A DNA stretch of 64,000 bases from Prosthecodimorpha staleyi (GCF_018729455.1 NZ_JAHHZF010000009.1:73878-137877), one strand, 5' to 3'; positions 1-8,955 are shown, counted from the first letter of the stretch. The notes: generated from the letters alone by a model not told the origin. A program made the numbers and translations.

Positions 1-1
1 G

Positions 2-244
2 GCGCCCCCCGCCGAAGCGGCCCGCCGGATCGAGGAGGAGAAGCGACGCTCGTCGACGCAGGGCGGTGGCGGCTCCAATGCCGGCGGCCAGGCCCCCGGA
101 CTGCCGCCGCTGCCGCCGCCGATCCCGATCGGGCCGGCACCCGGCGCCCGGCCGGTGCCGTCGGCCAATGCCGACCGCGCGCCGCTCGATCTCTTCTCGC
201 CCGGTCCGCCACCGGTGCCCCCCATGCCGATCGGCCGTCCATAG
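2..244 (+). CDS. C-terminal tail of a proline-rich protein, partial
   Basis: An open frame enters from the left edge and stops at TAG 242-244. The 80 visible residues begin with a charged helical stretch (EAARRIEEEKRRS) and become a Gly then Pro-rich tail (LPPLPPPIPIGPAPG, later FSPGPPPVPPMPIGRP). This composition is typical of a disordered C-terminal tail of an envelope or cell-wall protein, but no domain is visible and I do not recognise the gene. The codon pattern (third-position G/C) supports real coding. The remainder lies outside the window. Confidence 0.5.
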   Translation, partial: APPAEAARRIEEEKRRSSTQGGGGSNAGGQAPGLPPLPPPIPIGPAPGARPVPSANADRAPLDLFSPGPPPVPPMPIGRP

Positions 245-648
245 AGCCGACATCCGTGCCTGCCGTCCACAGGCGACCGCCGCCGCCCGGCCCGGCGAGG
301 ACAGGCCGGCGACGCGGCGCGCAAGGTCCGACGGCCGGCGGGACGCGGGCGGCACCGGTCTGCCGCCCGCGCGGGGATCGAGCCGCAGTGCCGGAGTGAC
401 GGCCCGGGTTGCGGCGTCGGACCGGGCCGGCCCGGTCGCCGGCCGTCGACGGCGGCGTCGCCTGCGGGTGCGGCCGATGCGGTATCGCTCAGGCTTCAGG
501 ATGTCGATCCTGCGGAGTCGATCCGCCATCGGCCGATACTACCTTAGAATGACTATAATTCCGATGTATCGGGGCACGGCAGACTACCTATTGACCGGAA
601 CCAGAGCCTCCTCTACCTGAAGATCAGGCTTCTGGATTGTCGGTAGTC
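245..648. other. Intergenic region with probable bfd promoter
   Basis: No credible gene is seen; the open frames here are GC-rich and low-complexity. An AT-rich patch at about 535-600 interrupts the GC-rich sequence and holds a perfect TATAAT at 554-559, about 90 bases before the bfd start, which I take as the -10 of the bfd promoter. No convincing -35 and no clear Fur or Irr operator were identified by eye. Confidence 0.4.
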
Positions 649-960
649 ATGATCGTCTGTCACTGCAACGTTATCAACGACCGACAGATCCGCGATGTGC
701 TGGCCATCGAGCGGACACCGCGGCCGCGTACCGCCGGACAGGTCTACAAGTGCATGAACTGCCGGCCGGAATGCGGCCGCTGCCTGCCGACGATCCAGCG
801 CATGCTGGTCGAGCATGGCGCCGCCTGCCAGGTCGGCTGTGCGGTCTGCCCGGCCGGCGCGATGATCGAAGCCCTTCAGGACGTGCAGGAGAGCCTCGGG
901 ATCGAAGGGCGCGACGAGACCTATCGGTTCGATGAGGTCTACGCGGTCGCGGCCGAATAG
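649..960 (+). CDS. bfd: Bacterioferritin-associated ferredoxin (BFD-type [2Fe-2S] protein)
   Basis: A 103-residue protein starting at the ATG of MIVCHCNVI; an in-frame TTG lies 12 bases upstream but ATG gives the usual family N-terminus. The Cys-X-Cys pair at residues 4 and 6, followed by a CMNC-X3-CGRC cluster, matches the Fer2_BFD [2Fe-2S] fold. In this family the ferredoxin binds bacterioferritin and passes electrons to its heme so that stored ferric iron is released. The next gene is bacterioferritin, which fits. The C-terminal part (about residue 60 on) has extra cysteines (CQVGCAVC) and is longer than the roughly 64-residue Escherichia coli Bfd. Iron-dependent regulation is expected but no operator is clear. 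Confidence 0.85.
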   Translation: MIVCHCNVINDRQIRDVLAIERTPRPRTAGQVYKCMNCRPECGRCLPTIQRMLVEHGAACQVGCAVCPAGAMIEALQDVQESLGIEGRDETYRFDEVYAVAAE

Positions 961-1531
961 ACGCGGGACGACCAGTCGCGGTCGGTGAGACCGCTGTCGG
1001 ACTCGCAATGGGACTTACGATGCGGGCCGCGCTCTGACCCGTGCGGGGCCGGCCGCCGCGGTGTTCTCCTCGCGCGTTCCTTGCGCATTCTGCCGACAAG
1101 ACGTCGTTCCGGATGGAACGCGCGCACGGCACGACAGGGCTTGGACGGGCCCCGGCCGGACCCCGCCGGTGTCCGCAGCGTGTGGTCCCGGTTGCTATAT
1201 ATTTGATGAAAATGGAATATTGGGCGAATGTTTGTGAATTGGACGAGTTCTCGTCTTCGTGCCCCTTAATCGCCTCGGCTATCCGTGATTAGATGATGTC
1301 GGGTCTGCGGCCGACGGACCGCGTCGCCGGCGCGGTCGGTCGCCGCTGTCGAGATGGCGGCGTCACGAATAGGCCGGACATGACCGCCGCCCAATCGTCG
1401 GCTGTCGGTTCCGGATCGGTTCGACGAGCCCGGAATGTCCGGCGGCCGATCGGCTGGATCGGGTCTTGCCGTCGCTGCGGAAGAGCCCATGTACCGTTTC
1501 CCGAGTTCTTGAAAGCGCTGTGGAGTTGCCC
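961..1531. other. Long spacer between bfd and bfr
   Basis: About 570 bases with no supportable gene. The first part is GC-rich; 1190-1300 is AT-rich (runs such as gctatatatttgatg), an island that probably carries the bfr promoter and perhaps iron-responsive sites. I could not assign a -35/-10 pair with confidence. Confidence 0.35.
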
Positions 1532-2011
1532 ATGAAAGGTGATCAGAAAGTCATCGAGTATCTCAATCGCGGCCTGCGCAGCGAGTTGACCGCGGTTAGC
1601 CAGTACTGGCTGCACTATCGCGTGCTCGACAATTGGGGCTACAAGGATCTCGCCAAGTTCTGGCGCAAGGAATCGATCGAGGAGATGAACCACGCGGACC
1701 GGTTCATCGAGCGCATCCTGTTCCTGGAGGGCCATCCGAATCTGCAGCTGCTCGATCCGCTGCGCATCGGGGAGACGATCGAAGAGGTCATCCTGGCCGA
1801 CCTCGCCGCCGAGAACGAGGCCCGGTTGCTCTACCAGGAGGCGGCGTCCCACTGCGAAAGCGTGAAGGACTACCCGTCGCGCGACCTGTTCATCGCCCTG
1901 ATGACCGACGAGGAAGGCCATATCGACTTCCTGGAGACGCAGCGCGACCTGATCAAGTCGATCGGCGTCGCCCTCTATGCCCAGAAGCATATGGGCGAAC
2001 TGGGCGAGTAA
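1532..2011 (+). CDS. bfr: Bacterioferritin
   Basis: A 159-residue ferritin-fold protein of the usual bacterioferritin length. It oxidises Fe(II) at a di-iron centre and stores it in a 24-subunit cytoplasmic shell. All expected residues are present at family positions: ferroxidase ligands Glu18, Glu51, His54, Glu94, Glu127 and His130, and Met52, the axial ligand of the inter-subunit heme. The ATG is preceded by GGAG at a suitable distance; an upstream in-frame ATG at 1466 would add residues unlike the family. The ferredoxin gene bfd lies upstream in the same orientation. Confidence 0.96.
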   Translation: MKGDQKVIEYLNRGLRSELTAVSQYWLHYRVLDNWGYKDLAKFWRKESIEEMNHADRFIERILFLEGHPNLQLLDPLRIGETIEEVILADLAAENEARLLYQEAASHCESVKDYPSRDLFIALMTDEEGHIDFLETQRDLIKSIGVALYAQKHMGELGE

Positions 2012-2026
2012 TCGCCGACCGCGTGG

Positions 2027-2055
2027 CCCGGTCCGGCCGTGAAGGCCGGTCCGGG
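2027..2055 (+). terminator. GC-rich hairpin after bfr
   Basis: An inverted repeat with 12-base arms (CCCGGTCCGGCC / GGCCGGTCCGGG, one mismatch) and a 5-base loop starts 15 bases after the bfr stop. There is no T-tract, so it may be a 3' stabilising stem rather than a true intrinsic terminator. Confidence 0.4.
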
Positions 2056-2450
2056 AAGCGGCCGGGCCGGGAGGTGGTTCGGTCCAAGAGGTGGTGCCGA
2101 TACGGCCGAGGCGGTGGAACGGCCGACGTGATGGTGGAATGCCGCCGGCGTCGCCATGTCGTTACGGAGCGCCGATTCGATTGCCGTCGCGGCGCTGCCG
2201 GCGCGATCGGCATCGCCGTCGCAGCGTCCTGCGCCGACTTGTGCGCACGGCCCGCAGCGTTCGGCACGGTCCGCCGCGTTCGGCAGCCGTGACGCAGGCG
2301 CAATCGGCCGATCTGTCGACAGGGCGATCTGCCAAAAGGGTTCAATCTGCCGACAGGCGTCAATCTGCCGACAGCGCAAGGGGACACCTGCCCTCGACGG
2401 ACAGCGCTCCGGCGGAGCCGTCCCTGCGCGTCCCGCGCCTGCTGTGATTC
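2056..2450. other. Non-coding spacer with short degenerate repeats
   Basis: No credible gene. Between about 2305 and 2385 a short motif recurs with variation (aatctgccgacag and gatctgtcgacagg), giving three or four imperfect copies. It leads into the perfect tandem repeat that follows. Confidence 0.4.
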
Positions 2451-2544
2451 CGGCCCGCCCGCAGTGCCTCCGGCCCGCCCGCAGTGCCTCCGGCCCGCCC
2501 GCAGTGCCTCCGGCCCGCCCGCAGTGCCTCCGGCCCGCCCGCAG
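2451..2544. repeat. 20-bp tandem repeat, 4.7 copies
   Basis: The unit cggcccgcccgcagtgcctc is repeated perfectly four times (2451-2530) and followed by a 14-base partial copy. It lies between bfr and the RHH gene, outside any supported coding sequence. Perfect identity between units suggests recent expansion or ongoing copy-number change. Confidence 0.95.
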
Positions 2545-2625
2545 GCCGAGGACCATCCACGACCCTGCCGCCGAAGACCCTCGCTGTCCTTCGGACGATC
2601 GGTCCGCCGAGGCGGACAAGCCCAA

Positions 2626-2913
2626 TCAGGCGACTAGGTCGGTGCGGCCTGCGCGGGTGCGATAGTGGTCGAGGACGGAGAGACGCACGGCGGAGGCGAG
2701 ATTGGTAGCCTTGCGATTGCGGTCGATCTCGGCGATCAGGCGCGGCAAGGTCAGGCCGCGTTGCGAAGCGATCTCTTCGAGGCCATCCCAGAATTCCGCC
2801 TCAAGGGCGAGGCTGGTCCGGTGGCCGGCAATGGTCAGCGAACGCTTGTCCATGCCCGGAGCCGGCGAGGTCTCAGGCGGCAGGACCCGGGTCTTCAACG
2901 CACGCTGCTCCAT
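2626..2913 (-). CDS. Ribbon-helix-helix domain protein (RHH_4 type)
   Basis: A 95-residue protein. Residues from about 21 (MDKRSLTIAGHRTSLALE) through SAVRLSVLDHYR fit the ribbon-helix-helix family in which a short beta strand (TSLALE) precedes two helices; such proteins are small DNA-binding regulators. Its ATG overlaps the stop of the upstream DUF4169 gene by one base (TGATG), so translation is probably coupled. In alphaproteobacteria this pair is commonly seen near sspB, as here. The target DNA is unknown. An internal Met21 could be an alternative start. Confidence 0.75.
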   Translation of the reverse strand: MEQRALKTRVLPPETSPAPGMDKRSLTIAGHRTSLALEAEFWDGLEEIASQRGLTLPRLIAEIDRNRKATNLASAVRLSVLDHYRTRAGRTDLVA

Positions 2914-3098
2914 CACGATTCGTCTCCCTCCCGCCGATGGCCTTCGAGCCGGCGCTCGGTCCGGTCCGCCTCGGCTGCCAGGGCGCTCCGTTCGGCCTTG
3001 GTGCGCCCGAAGCGAACGCGGTTTTCCGCCGCTGTTTCGCGCCGTTCGGCCAGGGCTTTCGCCTTGCGCGCCTTGCCGAGGCTGACGATTTCGCCCAT
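2913..3098 (-). CDS. DUF4169 family small basic protein
   Basis: A 61-residue, highly charged protein starting MGEIVSLGKARKAKALAER, matching the DUF4169 family of short alphaproteobacterial proteins with an N-terminal LxKARK motif and an Arg/Lys/Glu-rich helix. No enzymatic motif or membrane segment is present and the function is unknown. It is translationally coupled to the downstream RHH gene by a TGATG overlap, so the two may act together, for example as a regulator and its partner. Confidence 0.75.
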   Translation of the reverse strand: MGEIVSLGKARKAKALAERRETAAENRVRFGRTKAERSALAAEADRTERRLEGHRREGDES

Positions 3099-3400
3099 CG
3101 CCTGGATCTCCGTCCCTTGAACCTGACAATAACCTTTCTGACACGGACATCGACAAACGGCAACCCGTTCCGTCCCCGTTCCGGGTATGACGGTATTCCG
3201 TTAACGCATAGATGGCGAGGGGCAGCGCGTACTTCGGGCGGCGCCGTCGACGAGGTCGACGCAATCTGCGAACTGCGGGGCAGCACCCGAGGGGCAGCGA
3301 TCGGCGCACCGGGGGGCGCGATCAAACCAGGGCAGACCGCCGGACAGGGCGTGCGCCGGCGCCTCGGGTCCGCGCGATCGGCGGGGCGTCGGCGCCGCAA
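3099..3400. other. Intergenic region between sspB and the DUF4169/RHH pair
   Basis: About 300 bases without a supportable gene. A relatively AT-rich part at 3118-3210 immediately upstream of DUF4169 is the likely location of its promoter. Confidence 0.35.
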
Positions 3401-4012
3401 TCAGGTCTTCTTGCGAAAGCTGTCCATCGAGATGACCGTCGCCGAGGGCGGCGGCTCTTCGGTCTTGCGGTCCGATGCCGGCGATTCGGGGGCCGCGGCG
3501 ACCGCAGGCTTGGGTTCCGGCTTGATCTCCGGGATGCGCGACGGCTCGGTCGGCACGATGCGCGGGCCGGCCGCCTTGGCGGCCGCGTCCGGAGCGCTCT
3601 CGGCATCCTCCGCGACGATGTCGTCGTCGTCCTCAGCTTCAGCTTCGTCGCGCACCTCGAACTGCAGGCCGAACTGCACGGACGGATCGAAGAAGCCCTT
3701 CACCGCCGTGAACGGGACCAGCAGCCGTTCCGGAATGCCGCCGAAGGACAGACCGACCTCGACCGCATGGTCGGTGACGACCAGATCCCAGAACTGGTGC
3801 TGCAGGACGATGGTCATCTCCTCCGGATAGCGCTGGCGCATGCGCGTCGACAGGCGCACGCCGGGATGGCGCGTATCGAAGGAAATATAGAAATGATGCT
3901 GGCCGGGCAGGCCGGTCTTGACGACTTCCTGCAGCACCTTCCGGACCACGCCGCGCAGGGCCTCCTGCACCAGGACGTCGTAGCGGATCAAATCCTGGGT
4001 CGGCTCGGTCAT
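3401..4012 (-). CDS. sspB: SspB-family ClpXP adaptor protein (alpha type)
   Basis: A 203-residue protein. Residues about 1-125 form the SspB fold (MTEPTQDLIRYDVLVQEALR..., FYISFDTRHPGV, IVLQHQFWDLVV, VGLSFGGIPERLLVPF, beta-rich and compact). The rest is an acidic then Pro/Ala-rich linker ending in a short conserved-looking tail (VISMDSFRKKT) that probably docks on ClpX. SspB binds the ssrA tag and delivers tagged proteins to ClpXP. The ssrA gene itself ends about 40 bases upstream on the same strand, so the two may be co-transcribed. Confidence 0.9.
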   Translation of the reverse strand: MTEPTQDLIRYDVLVQEALRGVVRKVLQEVVKTGLPGQHHFYISFDTRHPGVRLSTRMRQRYPEEMTIVLQHQFWDLVVTDHAVEVGLSFGGIPERLLVPFTAVKGFFDPSVQFGLQFEVRDEAEAEDDDDIVAEDAESAPDAAAKAAGPRIVPTEPSRIPEIKPEPKPAVAAAPESPASDRKTEEPPPSATVISMDSFRKKT

Positions 4013-4055
4013 TCTGGTCCGCGGTCGGTACGGCCCGCCATCGGCGGACTGGAAA

Positions 4056-4383
4056 GGGAAGTGGAGGTTTCTGTTGCCAGGTACCTCCGAACCCCGCCTG
4101 ACGGTGCTACCCGCCAGGACTTGGTACCGGATTAGTTACCGCTCACGCGGCAACCGCAACCGGAGCATAGTTGTCGTTGGCAACTATAAAATTGACCCGA
4201 TAACGGCGGTATCATGCCGGGCGAAAGAACGCTCTTTAGGCCCTCGTCGATCCTAGTTCGCCCCCGCCGGAACCCGCCCCTGCATCGTGCCGGACGGGTT
4301 CGGGTGGAGGCGCCGGGTACCGCCCCCGGGTCCGAAAGGCTTATTACAACGGCCGTTTATCGCCATAGTCGCCTTGCGACGAC
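4056..4383 (-). ncRNA. ssrA: tmRNA, circularly permuted two-piece form
   Basis: Read on the minus strand, the acceptor piece comes first (about 4378-4303), with a T-arm region beginning TTTCGGACCCGG and a 3' end CGCCTCC-A-CC at 4312-4303. A short intervening segment (4302-4266) follows, then the coding piece from 4265, GGGGGCGAACTAGGATCGAC. GGGGGCG pairs with CGCCTCC as a 7-bp acceptor stem with one G-U. The tag frame runs 4181-4143 and reads ANDNYAPVAVAA then TGA, preceded by TAGTT as in other tmRNAs. A TATATT at 4395-4390 is the probable -10. The outer ends are approximate. The terminal A of CCA is not encoded. It rescues stalled ribosomes and tags the nascent chain. Confidence 0.93.
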
Positions 4384-4580
4384 GTCGTGAATATAGGAGG
4401 CGGGGGGCTGGAAGGGAAGAGGGGCGGCCAAACATGCCCGGTGGTGCGGGGTAGCCGCCGCCGACCGGAACGGCGTCTCCCGATCGGACGGGAGCGTCCG
4501 TTCGGGCAGGACGTCGCGAAAGGCCGCGGTCTTGACCCGGTCCGGAGCGGCCGGGCCTGTCGATGCGGGCGGAGCCGATC

Positions 4581-6296
4581 CTAGTTGCTGCCGCGGCAGT
4601 TCCCGGCAGGCACCGCCGCCGCATTGACCTCGAACTGGCTGACCACGGCCGGCTTGCGGGCTACAATCTGGCTGCGGTCGTTCGACTGCAGGTCTTCGTA
4701 GCTATACGGGGCGATGCCCCAGGTCGTGACGGTCAGCTTGCCCGACTTGGCGTTGACGGAGAACTCGGTCCAGCCGTAGCTGTGCATGGCCTCGTAACCG
4801 CCCTTGGTGAGCTTCGCCGGCACGTTCGAGCCGGCCAGGCCGAGCGGGTCGTAGGACAGGCCGGCCATGGACGAATTGATCACCGAGGCGACGAAGTCGT
4901 CCTTGTCGTTGACGGAGGCGTCCGCATCCGGCGCGATCGGCAGCGAGAGGTAGTAGTTGTACTGGTTGTTGTCGATCAGGCCGACCTGTTTGGCGAGGTC
5001 GACGATGGTCGGGCCGAACGGCTCCTCGAAGGCGACCGCGCCCGTGACGATTTCCCAGGCCTTGGAGGCGAGGCGGGTATTGCCGACGTCGTAGGTCAGG
5101 TTGTTGACCATGGTGCCGTGCAGGTCGGCGGTCACGAAGACCACGTTCTCGATCGCGTTGTCGGCGACGAACTTGAGCAGGTCGTTGCGTTCCCGGGCGT
5201 AGCCCTCGTAGCGGTCGGAGGCGGCCAGCACGCCGAGATTCTGGACCGGCTCCGGCAGCATCACGAACTTCCACAGGATGCCGCGCGCCTTGGCGTCGAG
5301 CAGATCGGTCTTGAGCCGGGCCAACTGGTCGCCGCCGAGCATGGTGCGCGCCTGCGTCGCGCTGGCGATCAGGAAGTTGGCGATCTCGGTCGGGTTGGTC
5401 AGATCGGTCACGCCCGGCAGTCCGGTATCGCGGAACGAACGGGCGTCGACCATGGCGAACATCGCGGTCTTGCCGAGGATCCGCGACCGGTAGAGCTGCG
5501 GCTTGCCGTTGAAGCGCGGATCCGACGAGGACCAGGTCTGGTCGACGATCGGCATGAATTCCGAGAAGGCCTGGAGCCCTGCCTTGTAGCGATTGGTTTC
5601 GTTGATGAAGTTGCCGGTCTGATCGAAGCGCGTCGCGTCCGTGCTCGGCGCGGCGCCGCCGGCGAAATCGTTCACCACCTCGTGGTCGTCGATCATGGCG
5701 AAGACCGGCGTGGTCGCACGCAGGTCCTTCCAGGTGTTGAGGCCGTAGCGTGCGGTCAGCACCTCGGTATGACGGGCGCGGTAGTCGCCGAGGGTCGAGG
5801 CGACTTCGCCGGTTTCGGGACCGGAATAGCGCTCGGCATAGATGGTATCGCCGAGCTCGACGAAGAACTGAAGTCCGCGGTCCGGCACGTTGCGGATCGA
5901 CGGATAGGGCGCGATCTCGCCGCGCCAGTCGCCGCTGACGCCGAAGCGCACGTCGGACTTGGCGCAGGTCTGCGGCAGGGTCCGGAAGCGGCCGGCGCTG
6001 CGGTTGCCGGCGGCGTCGGTGGCGCGATACTCGTAGACCTGGTCGGGCTGGAGGCCGGTGGCGTGGAACTTGCGCGGCACGGCCGGATCGGAAACCATCG
6101 AACCGCCGCCCATATAGGACTTGAAGTTCTTGCCGGTGGCGATCTCGAATTTCAGGAGACCGGGAACGGCGGCGCGCGCCCAGATCATCGCGCTGGTGGC
6201 GGTCACGTCGCCGGAGGCTACGCCGTTCGGTAGCTCGCTGGCCTCGGCCGGAGACGCGATCGACAATGCAATGGCTGCTGCAAGAAAATGCCGCAT
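4581..6296 (-). CDS. PhoD-like alkaline phosphatase/phosphodiesterase, exported
   Basis: A 571-residue protein with a Sec-type signal peptide (cleavage after about residue 19, SPAEA). Residues 20-110 form an Ig-like N-terminal domain (GVASGDVTATSAMIWARA) typical of PhoD enzymes. The metallophosphatase core follows: SGDWRG near 121-126, ELGDTIYAERY near 148-157, IDDHEVVND at 202-210 and FVTADLHG later, which supply the Asp/His metal ligands. PhoD enzymes hydrolyse phosphate mono- and diesters in the periplasm. The usual SCQ motif before the first Asp is replaced by VSGDW, so substrate preference may differ. It is monocistronic; no Pho box was recognised. Confidence 0.87.
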   Translation of the reverse strand: MRHFLAAAIALSIASPAEASELPNGVASGDVTATSAMIWARAAVPGLLKFEIATGKNFKSYMGGGSMVSDPAVPRKFHATGLQPDQVYEYRATDAAGNRSAGRFRTLPQTCAKSDVRFGVSGDWRGEIAPYPSIRNVPDRGLQFFVELGDTIYAERYSGPETGEVASTLGDYRARHTEVLTARYGLNTWKDLRATTPVFAMIDDHEVVNDFAGGAAPSTDATRFDQTGNFINETNRYKAGLQAFSEFMPIVDQTWSSSDPRFNGKPQLYRSRILGKTAMFAMVDARSFRDTGLPGVTDLTNPTEIANFLIASATQARTMLGGDQLARLKTDLLDAKARGILWKFVMLPEPVQNLGVLAASDRYEGYARERNDLLKFVADNAIENVVFVTADLHGTMVNNLTYDVGNTRLASKAWEIVTGAVAFEEPFGPTIVDLAKQVGLIDNNQYNYYLSLPIAPDADASVNDKDDFVASVINSSMAGLSYDPLGLAGSNVPAKLTKGGYEAMHSYGWTEFSVNAKSGKLTVTTWGIAPYSYEDLQSNDRSQIVARKPAVVSQFEVNAAAVPAGNCRGSN

Positions 6297-6480
6297 CGGA
6301 TGCCCCCACTCTGCGCCTTCAACGCGATGGGAACCGGCTAGTCCTGGGCTGTAACGTGAGAATGACGTTTCGGCAATTTTGGCATTCGGTCCGGCGATGC
6401 CGGGCCATTCGGGATCGTCGGCGTCGCGGGCGGCGCATGGGGCGGCGCCACCCGCGACGCGAGGGTGTGTTGCGACCCGC

Positions 6481-6738
6481 TCAATGCCAGCGCTCCTCCC
6501 GGCGGCGGGCCACCGGCCAGGACCGGTTGCGGATCGCCTCGTCGAGGTCGTCGCGATGCAGGCCGATGTCGGACAGCAGGTAGTCGTCGAGCTGCTCGAT
6601 CTCGGCCAGCGCCCTGCGGCGGCGGCGATAGGTCATCGCCCGTGCGGCCAGGGCCGCGAGGCCGGACAGGAGCCGGCCGATCAGGGAGGGGGCGAACCCG
6701 TCCTGCTGGGAAGCGATCATGTGGGCAGCGTCACGCAT
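6481..6738 (-). CDS. DUF1127 (YjiS-like) small protein
   Basis: An 85-residue protein whose C-terminal half (RRRRRALAEIEQLDDYLLSD then IGLHRDDLDEAIR) is a clear DUF1127 domain: an Arg-rich helix followed by the L-x-D-I-G-L motif. The N-terminal half is hydrophobic and variable. Small DUF1127 proteins have been linked to RNA metabolism and phosphate or carbon responses in Agrobacterium and Rhodobacter; the longer forms are less studied. A good ribosome site (AGGAGG) precedes the ATG. The gene is divergent from a LysR regulator that may control it. Confidence 0.85.
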   Translation of the reverse strand: MRDAAHMIASQQDGFAPSLIGRLLSGLAALAARAMTYRRRRRALAEIEQLDDYLLSDIGLHRDDLDEAIRNRSWPVARRREERWH

Positions 6739-6869
6739 GACAAAGTCCTCCTTGACGCGAAACGGCCCGTTTGCGGCCCTTTCGCGGTTTCAAAAGTGGT
6801 TCCGTATGGGGCGACCGAGGCGTCCCTGATCTGGTTGCGTCGGCCGATGGGGACACCATGAAGCACCCC

Positions 6870-6881
6870 GATTGATCAATC
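6870..6881. promoter_or_regulatory. Palindrome between DUF1127 and LysR genes
   Basis: GATTGATCAATC is a perfect 12-base palindrome in the AT-rich part of the divergent intergenic region, 57 bases before the LysR start. It is a plausible operator for the adjacent regulator; binding is inferred. Confidence 0.4.
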
Positions 6882-6938
6882 AAACGAAAAGGAGTAATGG
6901 ATTGCTTCAGTGAAATTGATCGACGCGAGGAGGCGGAC

Positions 6939-7880
6939 ATGGCCCTGGTGGACGATATGGCAATCGCGGAGCGGCTCGGCGGCGAGCGGGATTTCTCCCC
7001 CGGCCCGGTGCTCGAAATCGACCTCCTGCGCACCCTGCTGGCGATCGTCTCGACGGGCAGCTTCAACCGCGCGGCGCGGGCCGTGTTCCGGACGCCCTCG
7101 GCCGTCTCCATGCAGATGAAGAAGCTCGAGGACATCGTCGGCAAGCCGATCTTCGCCAAGGACGGACGCGGCGTCGCGCTGACCGGCGACGGCGAGGAAC
7201 TGCTCGGCTTCGCGCGGCGCATGCTGCAGCTGAACGACGAGGCGCTGGCCCGCTTCCGCTGCCAGTCGACCGAGGGGGTTGTCCGCCTCGGCACGCCGGA
7301 CGACTACGCCACGGGCTTCCTGCCGCGCATCCTGGCGCGCTTCGCCGCGACCCACCCGCTGGTCCAGGTCGACGTGACCTGCAAGCCCTCGTCCGAACTG
7401 GTCGACATGGTCGACCAGGGCGAGATCGATGTCGGCCTGATGAGCGTCGGGGCGACCTGCGGCGTGCCGAATACCGGCGACATCATCCACCGCGAACGAC
7501 TGGTCTGGGCCGGGCTGCGTCATGGCCAGGTCCATACCCGGCGCCCGCTGCCGATCGCCGCCTCGGGACGCAGCTGCTGCTGGCGCGCCATGGCGACCGA
7601 GAAGCTCGACCGTGCCGGCATCCCGTATCGGATCGCCTATTCGAGCGCCCATTATGTCGGCCAGGTCGCCGCTGTGCTGGCCGATCTGGCCGTGGCGCCG
7701 CTGCCCAAGAGCGTGCTCGACGGCGACCTGGTCGCCATCGACGACCGCCTGCTGCCGGCACCCGGCTATTACGAGATCCAGATCCGCACCTCGCCGCTGG
7801 CTTCCGGCGCGGCCGTGGAGGCGCTGGCCAACCACATCCGCCAGAGTTTCGAGGCCGAGGCGCTGGCCTCCGCCGCCTGA
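6939..7880 (+). CDS. LysR-family transcriptional regulator
   Basis: A 313-residue LysR-type protein. The winged helix-turn-helix is at about residues 22-80 ([40 protein letters not shown]), and the type 2 periplasmic-binding-like effector domain follows ([20 protein letters not shown] onward). The start chosen is the ATG with GAGGAGG just upstream; longer in-frame starts lack this. The effector half, with [19 protein letters not shown], resembles the LrhA/PecT-like subgroup. It is divergent from the DUF1127 gene, and the two share a 200-base intergenic region with a palindrome, suggesting control of DUF1127 and of itself. The ligand is unknown. Confidence 0.88.
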   Translation: MALVDDMAIAERLGGERDFSPGPVLEIDLLRTLLAIVSTGSFNRAARAVFRTPSAVSMQMKKLEDIVGKPIFAKDGRGVALTGDGEELLGFARRMLQLNDEALARFRCQSTEGVVRLGTPDDYATGFLPRILARFAATHPLVQVDVTCKPSSELVDMVDQGEIDVGLMSVGATCGVPNTGDIIHRERLVWAGLRHGQVHTRRPLPIAASGRSCCWRAMATEKLDRAGIPYRIAYSSAHYVGQVAAVLADLAVAPLPKSVLDGDLVAIDDRLLPAPGYYEIQIRTSPLASGAAVEALANHIRQSFEAEALASAA

Positions 7881-8026
7881 GCGTCCCGCGGCACGGTCGC
7901 GTCGCATTTTGGCGGCGCGACCCGTTTTCTGGGGATATCCTGCAAACCCGTTCGCGAGTCCGGGCCGATTTGCGGTACCGCGCCGCAAGTCTGCGCCGAT
8001 CCGGGGCGGCAAGGGCAGGACCGATC

Positions 8027-8821
8027 ATGCAGCAGTACCACGACCTGATGCGGCGCATCCTGGAGACCGGCGTGACCAAGCACGACCGGACCGGGACCGG
8101 CACGCTGTCGGTGTTCGGCCACCAGATGCGCTTCGATCTGGCCGCGGGCTTCCCGCTCTTGACGACCAAGAAGCTGCACCTGAAGTCGATCCTCTACGAA
8201 CTGATCTGGTTCCTGCGCGGCGACACCAATATCGGCTGGCTCAACCGGCACGGGGTGACCATCTGGGACGAATGGGCCGATGCCGACGGCAATCTCGGCC
8301 CGGTCTATGGCCATCAGTGGCGCTCCTGGCCGACCGCGGAGGGCGGCACCATCGACCAGATCGCCTGGGTCGAGGCGGAAATCCGGCGCAACCCCGATTC
8401 GCGCCGGCTGATCGTCACCGCCTGGAACCCGGCCGACCTGCCGCGCATGAAGCTGCCGCCCTGCCATCTGATGTTCCAGTTCTATGTCGCCGACGGCCGG
8501 CTCTCCTGCCAGATGATGCAGCGCTCGGCCGATGTCTTCCTCGGCGTGCCGTTCAACATCGCCAGCTATGCGCTTCTGACCCTGATGATGGCGCAGGTGA
8601 CCGGCCTCAAGCCGGGCGAGTTCGTCCATACCCTCGGCGACGCCCATCTCTACCTGAACCATCTTGACCAGGCGCGCCTGCAATTGACCCGGGACCTCCG
8701 GCCGCTGCCGGTCATGAACGTCAATCCCGACGTCCGGTCGATGAGCGATTTCCGCTTCGAGGACTTCCGGCTCGAGGGCTACGATCCGCACCCGCATATC
8801 GCCGCCGCCGTCGCGGTGTGA
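8027..8821 (+). CDS. thyA: Thymidylate synthase
   Basis: A 264-residue protein, exactly the length of the Escherichia coli enzyme. It methylates dUMP to dTMP using methylene-tetrahydrofolate and releases dihydrofolate. Seen are the [11 protein letters not shown] phosphate loop at 21-31, the catalytic Cys146 in PPCHLMFQF, and [12 protein letters not shown] and GDAHLYLNH downstream. The start MQQYHDLM aligns with the family. The dihydrofolate it makes is recycled by folA, two genes downstream in the same direction; unrelated genes sit between them here. Confidence 0.97.
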   Translation: MQQYHDLMRRILETGVTKHDRTGTGTLSVFGHQMRFDLAAGFPLLTTKKLHLKSILYELIWFLRGDTNIGWLNRHGVTIWDEWADADGNLGPVYGHQWRSWPTAEGGTIDQIAWVEAEIRRNPDSRRLIVTAWNPADLPRMKLPPCHLMFQFYVADGRLSCQMMQRSADVFLGVPFNIASYALLTLMMAQVTGLKPGEFVHTLGDAHLYLNHLDQARLQLTRDLRPLPVMNVNPDVRSMSDFRFEDFRLEGYDPHPHIAAAVAV

Positions 8822-8955
8822 CGGGGGCGGGCATCAGCGCCTGACGATCCAAGGGCGCTCGCCCGGGGGGCGCCGGGTAGGGGCAGGGGGGCGTCACATT
8901 TCTGCCCGCCGTGACGGGATAGCCTGACGGTCGCTCCACAGATTTGAGGCCGTCC

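Noticed and set aside
66-620. 184-residue frame at the left edge
   Set aside because: Arg/Pro/Ala-rich low-complexity translation overlapping the proline-rich partial gene in another frame; no motif and poor codon character.
1466-1531. Upstream extension of bacterioferritin
   Set aside because: The 22 extra residues do not resemble the family, and the ATG at 1532 has a ribosome site and places Met52 and all metal ligands at standard positions.
4563-6233. 556-residue plus-strand frame
   Set aside because: It is the antisense shadow of the PhoD-like gene, whose motifs and signal peptide are clear on the minus strand.
6939-7880. Frameshift in the LysR gene near the Arg/Cys-rich stretch
   Set aside because: The frame stays open and the downstream effector-domain pattern continues in register, so no break is indicated.
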